Below are positions 1 to 5,304 of a DNA stretch of 5,782 nucleotides, piece after piece. Source of the stretch: Thermoplasmatota archaeon. GTDB taxonomy: Archaea; Thermoplasmatota; Penumbrarchaeia; Penumbrarchaeales; Penumbrarchaeaceae. A model generated the notes under the pieces. That model was not told where the DNA came from. It did no database searches and was given only the letters and a program-made list of their open reading frames with translations. The DNA lies in contig JAUVBH010000120.1 in the NCBI GenBank assembly GCA_030591285.1, forward strand, positions 1-5,782, written 5' to 3'. The position numbers were made by a program, and so were the translations under genes. The number at the start of each line of letters is the position of its first letter. Positions within the stretch are counted from its first letter, which is position 1.

Positions 1-1464
1 ATCAAGCGCGATCATGGCTTCTTCGGGTGTCATATCCAATACCGCAATGATACCAAGATCAGCCCTGGAATGTATTCCAATTGTTACACCGCTCTGTCGG
101 TAAACCTTCCACAACTTGTTGAAGAGCACTGGTTTCCATCCCTTTGGAACATGGACCGATCCCGCACAGACAGCGAATTCATCATAGACCCCCGTGTTGT
201 TCCATTTCTGATATTTCGGACCTGGACCATACATGTGAACAGTATCTTTGAGGTCCTTTGCACCATCATCCAATATCAGAGTTATCGGCCTTGATACAAT
301 TCTTGAGAAGATACCTCTATAGACCCCGCCAGCCGATAACAGGAACCTTGGACCTCCGGAGTAGATCTCAGGAGACATCATTTTTCCATGACCCATTCGA
401 ACATAATATTCAGATCCTCTCTTCATCAACAGGTCCATGACCCTGTCTGGAGGACGATATGGAAGAATATACGCCATTAGAGCATGTTCCGATCCGGAAT
501 CGATCTCGGCAGTTATTCCACCCTTTGGCTGAAGGTAACAATAGATCTTCATGAATGGATCCAAAGGATCCGAAAGTGATCTCTTTCCAGCCTTCTTCAA
601 TTGACGTTGGAAGGGTGCCATCCTTCTGAAATTGAAGCTGCCTATAGCATATCCATAGAAGATCCCATCCAGAAGTTCTCTTGATAGTTTTGATACCTCT
701 TTGGATCCAAATGCTTCGAGGTTCAGAAGTGCAGTGACAGTGTAGGGAGAATAAGGGTCGGAATTGAATTCATAGAAACCGCACTGTTTCAATTTCCCAA
801 GGATCTCCAGAACAGAGAACTCCATATCTTCGAGATCGCAATGGACCATGCCATCGATCTTATTTTTCGATATCCACCTTGCCTTGAGATATAATGAGCT
901 TTCTGTCATTAGAACATGGTTCTCGGTCTCATAGGCCAGACCCAATGTCCATGGAACAAAATTTGAATTACCAAAGAACCTGGACCTCAAAAGATCTTTG
1001 ATGATATGGTCCCTGGTGGAAGGTTCAAGAACACCCTCTTTATCACCGAAAAGATACAGGATCGTTATCAAAGGGACCATTGTGAAATCATAATCACCCT
1101 TCGGATTCAACCACCATGTTGAACCTGTCTTCCCCCATGGTTGAATGACCTGCATCATCTCATTTACCATTCCAAGGTCTTTTCCACTGAAGAGCTTTGC
1201 CAGAAAGATCCTGGGAACCTCGACCTTGCCTCTGGACCACCAACTGGGAATCTCCTTTGAAGACCAATTTTCCAGGATCTCTTCGGCCAGCTTTGATCTT
1301 TTTTTCCAGGATATTGTCCTCTTGCTCGGAACATGGATATTTCCCTTTTCCAGGGCTTTGTTCGATTTCCTGACCGGTGAAATAAATCTACGCAGTGATA
1401 AAACTATGAGATAAGCAAGGATAGGTATCCCTGGGAAGATCCATAGCATCCACCAGCCAGACAT
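1..1464 (-). CDS. Uncharacterised membrane-anchored protein, possible alpha/alpha-toroid enzyme (3' end missing)
   Basis: I do not recognise this gene with confidence. The minus-strand frame is open for 488 codons from the ATG at 1464-1462 to the left edge, with no stop, so the C-terminus lies outside the window. GAGGAG lies 4 nt before the ATG. Residues 4-24 form a Trp-rich hydrophobic segment followed by RR and a strongly basic stretch (residues 25-57). By the positive-inside rule the body would then be cytoplasmic, although an uncleaved signal anchor cannot be excluded. The body has WW pairs at 75-76 and 117-118, a YETENHVLM motif at 178-186, FNSDPYSPYT at 233-242 just before a Leu-rich helix, and SGGPRFLLSAGG at 369-380. 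Paired NH and NSxPY motifs within helical repeats resemble alpha/alpha-toroid polysaccharide lyase-type enzymes. That resemblance is from memory and weak. It is transcribed away from the 63-residue ORF at 1623. Confidence 0.85.
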   Translation of the reverse strand, partial: MSGWWMLWIFPGIPILAYLIVLSLRRFISPVRKSNKALEKGNIHVPSKRTISWKKRSKLAEEILENWSSKEIPSWWSRGKVEVPRIFLAKLFSGKDLGMVNEMMQVIQPWGKTGSTWWLNPKGDYDFTMVPLITILYLFGDKEGVLEPSTRDHIIKDLLRSRFFGNSNFVPWTLGLAYETENHVLMTESSLYLKARWISKNKIDGMVHCDLEDMEFSVLEILGKLKQCGFYEFNSDPYSPYTVTALLNLEAFGSKEVSKLSRELLDGIFYGYAIGSFNFRRMAPFQRQLKKAGKRSLSDPLDPFMKIYCYLQPKGGITAEIDSGSEHALMAYILPYRPPDRVMDLLMKRGSEYYVRMGHGKMMSPEIYSGGPRFLLSAGGVYRGIFSRIVSRPITLILDDGAKDLKDTVHMYGPGPKYQKWNNTGVYDEFAVCAGSVHVPKGWKPVLFNKLWKVYRQSGVTIGIHSRADLGIIAVLDMTPEEAMIALD

Positions 1465-1493
1465 CAAACTCCTCTTTCAAACAAGGGAGTAGG

Positions 1494-1500
1494 ATATATT
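1494..1500 (-). promoter_or_regulatory. Possible TATA box for the left-edge gene
   Basis: The minus strand reads AATATAT about 32 nt before the ATG at 1464. An archaeal start site about 24-27 nt downstream would fall near 1470-1474, at or just inside the GAGGAG ribosome site (1469-1474). The leader would then be very short, so the exact box is uncertain. The palindromic TATA-like element at 1582-1588 could also serve this strand, giving a leader of nearly 100 nt. Confidence 0.35.
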
Positions 1501-1581
1501 TCTCATTTTCATAGGATCAACTCTCATGTCACATTGATCAAAAACAGTAATTATCAATCAATAAGAATCTTACACCTACTC

Positions 1582-1588
1582 TTATATA
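1582..1588 (+). promoter_or_regulatory. TATA box for the small plus-strand ORF
   Basis: TTATATA is a good archaeal TATA-box match. Its centre is 25 nt before the ATG at 1610 and 38 nt before the ATG at 1623. Transcription should therefore begin around 1610-1612, leaving only about 12 nt of leader before the 63-residue ORF. The element is nearly palindromic, so it could also act on the minus strand. Confidence 0.5.
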
Positions 1589-1622
1589 TGCTCCGCAGGT
1601 GTTTTTCAAATGAAGGGTCAGT

Positions 1623-1814
1623 ATGGAAAAGGTTTGGGTTCGTCATCTGGTAAAACCTGGCAAGAGTGAGGATCGGTCAAAGCTTGATCTTACCTATGAG
1701 GTTGATCCCTTCAACAGAGAGCTTCTATCTCATATTCTCGAATATGAACTTGAGAATGCAATTGATGAATTGGAAAAGTCCCTTGAGAAGGATTCAAAGC
1801 TTCTTGAGATATGA
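1623..1814 (+). CDS. Small acidic helical protein, 63 aa, function unknown
   Basis: I do not recognise this protein. It has a short basic N-terminal part (MEKVWVRHLVKPGKS), a middle with YEVDPFNREL (about residues 27-36), and a C-terminal half that is charged, Leu/Glu-rich and probably one long amphipathic or coiled-coil helix. There is no cysteine and no membrane segment. Support for it being real: a TATA box 38 nt upstream, an AAGGG (1613-1617) that could pair weakly with 16S rRNA 5 nt before the ATG, codon use like its neighbours, and a hairpin with T-tract right at its stop. Against: it is short, and another ATG at 1610 in a different frame sits at the ideal leaderless position. It converges on the zinc-ribbon gene with a 5-nt gap. 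Confidence 0.55.
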   Translation: MEKVWVRHLVKPGKSEDRSKLDLTYEVDPFNRELLSHILEYELENAIDELEKSLEKDSKLLEI

Positions 1815-1840
1815 GATGTTCATCTCTTTTCCTTCTTTTT
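1813..1840 (+). terminator. Hairpin and T-tract terminator at convergent stop codons
   Basis: GAGATG (1813-1818) and CATCTC (1821-1826) are a perfect 6-bp inverted repeat; sterically it is likely a 5-bp stem with a GTTC loop. It is followed on the plus strand by a T-rich run (TTTTCCTTCTTTTT, 1827-1840). Archaeal termination depends mainly on such T-tracts, so this would end the transcript of the 63-residue ORF. The stem covers both facing stop codons. The T-tract is the complement of the Lys-rich C-terminal codons of the opposing gene. On the minus strand no T-tract follows the stem. Confidence 0.45.
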
Positions 1841-2155
1841 AACTCCAAATGCTTCTGCAATATCATCTGTGATCTTGGTGATCTCATTTCCTGCAATTTC
1901 ACCGATATCTTTGATATCACCTGCATCAGCTTTTAGATCTGCATACATCTCGACAAACCCGCATTTTGTGCACATCATCGAGTTCACAAGGTAACCTTTC
2001 TCTTGAAATAATCCAAATGCTTTCGATTCACCTTCAAAGAACCTGATCCCCTTGAACCTCTTATCACGAACATGAACGATATTCGGACCGAACATTTCGG
2101 TCAGTTTTCCATAGATCATTTTCCCATCACACTTCGGACATCTCTTTGAATTCAC
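1820..2155 (-). CDS. Zinc-ribbon protein (DUF2082-like), 111 aa
   Basis: This is a small zinc-ribbon protein of unknown role. Using the GTG start, Cys6 and Cys9 (CPKC) and Cys62 and Cys65 (CTKCGF) form two CxxC knuckles about 50 residues apart, which can hold one Zn2+. The loop between them and the closing CxxCGFVEMY resemble the DUF2082 family of predicted nucleic-acid-binding zinc ribbons. The C-terminal third is a charged, probably helical tail ending in VKKKEKR. I chose GTG at 2155-2153 because GAGGAG (2169-2164) lies exactly 8 nt before it. An in-frame ATG at 2188 would add 11 residues (MVFNRRRGDEQ) but has no ribosome site. The gene follows maf on the same strand after 65 nt with no visible terminator, so it is probably the last cistron of the purE-guaA-maf cluster. 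Confidence 0.8.
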   Translation of the reverse strand: MNSKRCPKCDGKMIYGKLTEMFGPNIVHVRDKRFKGIRFFEGESKAFGLFQEKGYLVNSMMCTKCGFVEMYADLKADAGDIKDIGEIAGNEITKITDDIAEAFGVKKKEKR

Positions 2156-2163
2156 CTGTTCAT

Positions 2164-2169
2164 CTCCTC
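2164..2169 (-). promoter_or_regulatory. Shine-Dalgarno site that sets the zinc-ribbon start
   Basis: GAGGAG on the minus strand, inside a longer purine run (AGGAGAAGAGGAG), is 8 nt before the GTG at 2155. This spacing favours the GTG over the upstream ATG at 2188, within whose frame the purine run would otherwise encode RRRG. Confidence 0.6.
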
Positions 2170-2220
2170 TTCTCCTATTGAAAACCACATTGTAATAGGT
2201 AATTATCTGTTTTTCGAATT

Positions 2221-2820
2221 TTACTCTATTGCAGGGGTCCTGTCAGGATAATTGAACCCGGCCAATGATAGCAGGCGCTTCAGTAAGGTCATTGGCATAC
2301 CAACGATATTGTCCCTCTCTCCAAACAATATCTGAAAGGACAGGGAACCCTCGTCCTGAATTCCGTAGGCTCCGGCTTTTCCCATCCATTGTCTGCTTTC
2401 AAGATGTTTCAAGACCGCATCTTTCGATCCGTTCATGGATACACCCGAGATCTCGTGACCTGTCAGGGACCTGTTGGTGGAAACTTCAAGGACACAGACC
2501 CCGGTAATAACCTCCTGGGGATGCAGCAGCTGCAACTCGATCATCCTCCTGGCATCCTCCACATCTACTGGTTTCCCCAGTATCTCACCGTTGCACACCA
2601 CAATGGTATCAGCTCCGATAACGATATCTCCCATTCCAGCCTCAACCGATCTTGCCTTTGCCTCTGCATTCTTCACAACGATACCGGCAGGATCGCCTTC
2701 AAGGATCTCTTCGGATCCCGGAGATAGAACTGAAAATATGAAACCTGCTTCCTCCAGTAACATCTTTCTCCTTGGCGAGGTCGAAGCAACTATGAGTTTT
2801 CGATCTTCCTTCATTCTCAT
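2221..2820 (-). CDS. maf: Maf-family nucleotide pyrophosphatase (YhdE-type)
   Basis: This is a Maf/YhdE-family nucleoside triphosphate pyrophosphatase of 199 residues, the usual family length. It hydrolyses NTPs to NMP plus PPi; the YhdE branch prefers dTTP and UTP and also acts on some modified pyrimidine nucleotides. Visible motifs are STSPRRK (13-19), GADT with the probable catalytic Asp71 (69-72), GKP with Lys83, GKAGAYGIQ (147-155) and DNIVGMP (170-176). SPRR, GADT and AGAYGIQ fit the YhdE (dTTP/UTP) branch rather than the YceF (m7GTP) branch, which has SPWR and GSDQ. The segment before GKAGAYGIQ is atypical. I chose the ATG at 2820 because it overlaps the guaA stop as ATGA. GTG at 2826 and ATG at 2814 are alternatives. 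The cluster context suggests nucleotide-pool cleaning next to purine synthesis; this is inferred. Confidence 0.92.
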   Translation of the reverse strand: MRMKEDRKLIVASTSPRRKMLLEEAGFIFSVLSPGSEEILEGDPAGIVVKNAEAKARSVEAGMGDIVIGADTIVVCNGEILGKPVDVEDARRMIELQLLHPQEVITGVCVLEVSTNRSLTGHEISGVSMNGSKDAVLKHLESRQWMGKAGAYGIQDEGSLSFQILFGERDNIVGMPMTLLKRLLSLAGFNYPDRTPAIE

Positions 2821-4646
2821 TCCCACTCGATGGTTCCAGGTTGTTTGGAGGTAACATCCACAGCGATGGAATCTATCCCGTCCAATGATAGGAGTTTGGG
2901 AACGATATCATCAAAGAGCTCCTTTGGTAATTCCGACACCTCTGCTGTCATGGCCCTTTTGGACCAAACTGGTCTTATGACGACCATCTCTCCATCGGCA
3001 TATCCCACGGGAACAAGGACGGTCGGGCACTGCCAGATGGAATCGTACAACCCATATTTCCTGAGACCTTCCATGACAATGGCGTCCGCTTCCCTGAGCA
3101 GGTCCATCCTCTCTGCAGTGATGTATCTTTCAACAGGGATAGGGGCCCTTATTACCGATGGTTCCAGGATCAGTACACAACGATTGATACCCGGGGTCTT
3201 GTTCACAAGCCTTGTTGAGAACAGCTTGATCTCACCCCAAGGGATCTCTCCTTCCATCCACAAAGCTACCGGATGCTCGTATGACCTGGCATCCCCTTTG
3301 ACACCGACAGACCGGACAGGAAGAACAAGTCCACTGACATTATCCACCCCCCACGGATCCTGTAGTATACCATCATCTACCTTCCCCTGGACAATAGAGG
3401 ATTCCTTGATGTTCTCCCTGGTAAGTTCAGCGTCCTGGCAAAGAGCCCGGATACCGAGACCAGGTCCCGGGAAAGGATGTCTGTGAACAAGTTCCTTTGG
3501 AAGGCCTAGCCTCTCACCAACCTCCCGAACTTCTGCTTTGTATAGGTCCTTAACAGGTTCAATGACCCTGCCCTCGGATATCATCTGCATGATGAGGTCC
3601 ACTCTGTTGTGGTGGGTCTTGATGACATCGGCATTCTTTGTTCCGCCGCTTTCGATGGTATCTGGATATAGTGTTCCTTGAGCAAGGACCCAATCGGCGG
3701 ATGCAGCATCCCCTGCTTCATCGTTGATGATATCGATGAACAGTTTCCCGATGATCTTCCGTTTCTCTTCGGGTTCGACCTTGCCCTCAAGCTCAGAGAG
3801 ATATCTCTCAGTTGCATCGATAACCTTCAGGTCCTTGAGTCCATGATCCTTCAAAGCCTTCATGACCTTGTCGGATTCATTCTTTCTCATCAGACCAGTA
3901 TCAACGTGAATGAACTTGCACTGGTCCTGCAACAGTACCTTTGAAAGAAGTGCTGCAACAACGGTGGAATCAACGCCACCGGATACAAGGCAGAGAACTT
4001 TCCTGTTCCCAACCTCTTCCTTGATCCCCCTCAAAATCTCTTCGAGGTTCGTTTCAGCGGTCCAATCCTGTTTTGCACTGCAGATATCAACCACAAAGTT
4101 CCTGAGCATCTCCATACCGTGAACGGTATCGACGACCTCGGGATGGAACTGGAATCCCCATCTCTTCCTGATCGGATCGGCAAAGGCTGCTATGGGACAA
4201 TTGTCCGTGACACCGATCGTCTGGAAACCGTTCGGCAGGGCTGTGACCTTGTCTCCATGGCTCATCCATACACGGTCGCCCTGAGGAACATCCTTGAAGA
4301 TCGGATCATCGGAAAGTTCCAAGGATGCAAATCCATACTCCTTGAAATCGGACCTGCCAACTGTTCCGGCATAGTTCAATGCTATCTCGTGCATCCCGTA
4401 GCAAAGACCAAGGACGGGGATTTTTAGGTCCAGTATCCTGGGATCTATCTGAACGGAATTCTCCTCATGGATGGAATCCGGACCTCCGGAAAGGATTATT
4501 CCCTTGACATCATTAAATTCGGAGAGATCGGCCTGGGGATCCAAAATAACGGTCTTGACCCTGACCTTGTCCCTGACCCGGGTCGCAATGAGATGAGCGA
4601 ACTGCCCTCCATTGTCAACGACAGCGATGGTGTCGTGCTTCTTCAT
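2817..4646 (-). CDS. guaA: GMP synthetase, single-chain, long (human-like) form
   Basis: GMP synthetase amidates XMP to GMP using ATP and glutamine, the last step of GMP synthesis, in the cytoplasm. Domain order: class I glutamine amidotransferase (about 1-190) with nucleophile Cys82 in GLCYG and the His168/Glu170 pair in FQFHPE; ATP-pyrophosphatase (about 195-390) with the PP-loop SGGVDS (222-227), HVDTGLMRKNE (247-257), LAQGTLYPDTIESG (321-334) and KTHHNR (343-348); then RHPFPGPGLGIR (389-400) and a C-terminal dimerisation region ending KQPGTIEWE. At 609 residues it is about 85 longer than the usual bacterial enzyme. The excess lies after residue 400 and resembles the extended two-lobed dimerisation region of human GMPS: LPVRSVGVKGD (442-452) is separated from the terminal TSKQPGTIEWE by a second lobe. 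One oddity is GMH where GMQ is usual (His86). Its ATG overlaps the purE stop (ATGA), with GAGGTG 8 nt upstream. Confidence 0.97.
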   Translation of the reverse strand: MKKHDTIAVVDNGGQFAHLIATRVRDKVRVKTVILDPQADLSEFNDVKGIILSGGPDSIHEENSVQIDPRILDLKIPVLGLCYGMHEIALNYAGTVGRSDFKEYGFASLELSDDPIFKDVPQGDRVWMSHGDKVTALPNGFQTIGVTDNCPIAAFADPIRKRWGFQFHPEVVDTVHGMEMLRNFVVDICSAKQDWTAETNLEEILRGIKEEVGNRKVLCLVSGGVDSTVVAALLSKVLLQDQCKFIHVDTGLMRKNESDKVMKALKDHGLKDLKVIDATERYLSELEGKVEPEEKRKIIGKLFIDIINDEAGDAASADWVLAQGTLYPDTIESGGTKNADVIKTHHNRVDLIMQMISEGRVIEPVKDLYKAEVREVGERLGLPKELVHRHPFPGPGLGIRALCQDAELTRENIKESSIVQGKVDDGILQDPWGVDNVSGLVLPVRSVGVKGDARSYEHPVALWMEGEIPWGEIKLFSTRLVNKTPGINRCVLILEPSVIRAPIPVERYITAERMDLLREADAIVMEGLRKYGLYDSIWQCPTVLVPVGYADGEMVVIRPVWSKRAMTAEVSELPKELFDDIVPKLLSLDGIDSIAVDVTSKQPGTIEWE

Positions 4647-5167
4647 TTCCCAAGCACCTCTTCCCCTGATCTGTAGACCTTCTCCCTCATCTTCTGGAGA
4701 TAATCATCCAGTTTCTGGACATAGGCCGGATCCGAGGTTGCGAGGATTCTTATGGCAAGCAAGGCTGCATTATCACCCCTGTCAAGGCCCACACCACCCA
4801 CAGGTATCCCTGGGGGCATCTGGACGATCGAGAGAATGGCATCCATGTTGACCTTTCCAGAAACCGGTACGCCTATAACGGGCATCTGTGTCAACGAAGC
4901 GACCACACCGGGCAGAGCTGCTGAAAGGCCGGCAATTGCGATGAACACCTTTGCACTGGACCCATTGATCGAACTCTCAACAAGTTCCGGGGTCCTGTGT
5001 GCAGATGCCACCGTTACTGCATAGGGTATTCCAAACTCTTCCAGGATATTCACAGCTTTCCTTGCAATGGCCAGATCGCTCTTGGATCCCATGAGGATAT
5101 GGACCTCGGATCCCTCTATCGGAGCTAGATTTGCACCATCACCAAGATGAGACTCATCTTTTGCCAT
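4643..5167 (-). CDS. purE: Phosphoribosylaminoimidazole carboxylase/mutase PurE
   Basis: PurE makes CAIR in de novo purine synthesis. Class I enzymes rearrange N5-CAIR made by PurK; class II enzymes carboxylate AIR directly with CO2. The family motifs are present: MGSKSD (26-31, phosphate binding), SAHRTPE with the conserved His (55-61), AGLSAALPG (79-87) and SIVQMPPGIPV (113-123). Class I proteins have AAHLPG with an active-site His; here that position is Ala84, so the class is uncertain, and no purK is visible. The 174-residue length includes a 22-residue N-terminal extension before the core strand. The ATG at 5167 has no Shine-Dalgarno but a TATA-like box centred about 24 nt upstream, suggesting a leaderless transcript. 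It is the first gene of the cluster and overlaps guaA by 4 nt. Confidence 0.93.
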   Translation of the reverse strand: MAKDESHLGDGANLAPIEGSEVHILMGSKSDLAIARKAVNILEEFGIPYAVTVASAHRTPELVESSINGSSAKVFIAIAGLSAALPGVVASLTQMPVIGVPVSGKVNMDAILSIVQMPPGIPVGGVGLDRGDNAALLAIRILATSDPAYVQKLDDYLQKMREKVYRSGEEVLGK

Positions 5168-5186
5168 GAAAGGCGATATCTTTGTC

Positions 5187-5196
5187 CATAAAAAGG
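5187..5196 (-). promoter_or_regulatory. TATA-like box for the purE-guaA-maf cluster
   Basis: The minus strand reads CCTTTTTATG, a T-rich TATA-like element centred about 24 nt before the purE ATG. Archaeal transcription starts roughly 24-27 nt after the box centre, so the message would begin at or within 1-2 nt of the ATG. This agrees with the absence of a ribosome site before purE. A G-rich run lies just upstream on the same strand. Confidence 0.4.
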
Positions 5197-5231
5197 ATTA
5201 TCCCCCTTCGCCCCCCGGAAACTAGCTATCC

Positions 5232-5238
5232 TTAAATA
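5232..5238 (+). promoter_or_regulatory. TATA box for the CBS-domain gene
   Basis: TTAAATA, centred near 5235, would place the start site around 5260 and give a leader of about 45 nt that contains the AGGAGG. A second TATA-like stretch (TTCATATA, about 5255-5262) could instead give a start near 5285, just before the ribosome site. I cannot tell them apart. Confidence 0.4.
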
Positions 5239-5290
5239 TCTAGGGTCCCTCTATTTCATATAGAAGTTGTACAATCGGGACACAATTCAT

Positions 5291-5296
5291 AGGAGG
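5291..5296 (+). promoter_or_regulatory. Strong Shine-Dalgarno of the CBS-domain gene
   Basis: A perfect AGGAGG lies 8 nt before the ATG at 5305, so this start is secure. It contrasts with the divergent purE, which has no such site. Confidence 0.85.
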
Positions 5297-5304
5297 CATA
5301 TTAG

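Noticed and set aside
70..440. Plus-strand ORFs of 74 and 60 codons, and a minus ORF of 61 codons at 84-269
   Set aside because: They overlap the long minus-strand frame that is open across the whole of 1-1464 and has coherent protein character; the short ORFs have no ribosome sites or recognisable motifs.
556..575. Close pair of GGATCC sites as a repeat element
   Set aside because: It lies inside a continuous coding frame (Asp-Pro and Ser-Asp codons) with no further copies, so it is ordinary coding sequence.
1145..1414. Plus-strand ORF of 89 codons
   Set aside because: It is antisense to the start of the left-edge gene, whose own start has GAGGAG and a membrane segment; no family is recognisable.
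1711..1926. Minus-strand ORF of 71 codons
   Set aside because: It overlaps the end of the zinc-ribbon gene in another frame and the plus-strand 63-residue ORF; no ribosome site or domain.
2821..2826. GTG start for maf two codons upstream of the chosen ATG
   Set aside because: It is possible, but the ATG at 2820 forms the same ATGA overlap seen at purE/guaA, and family members normally begin only a few residues before the STSPRR motif.
2830..3486. Plus-strand ORF of 218 codons opposite guaA
   Set aside because: It is a long shadow of a strongly conserved guaA region; the translation is Ser/Thr/Pro-rich with no domain, as expected of an antisense frame.
5200..5220. G-quadruplex on the minus strand upstream of purE
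   Set aside because: Only two long G runs (6 and 5) are present, so a standard four-run quadruplex is not supported.
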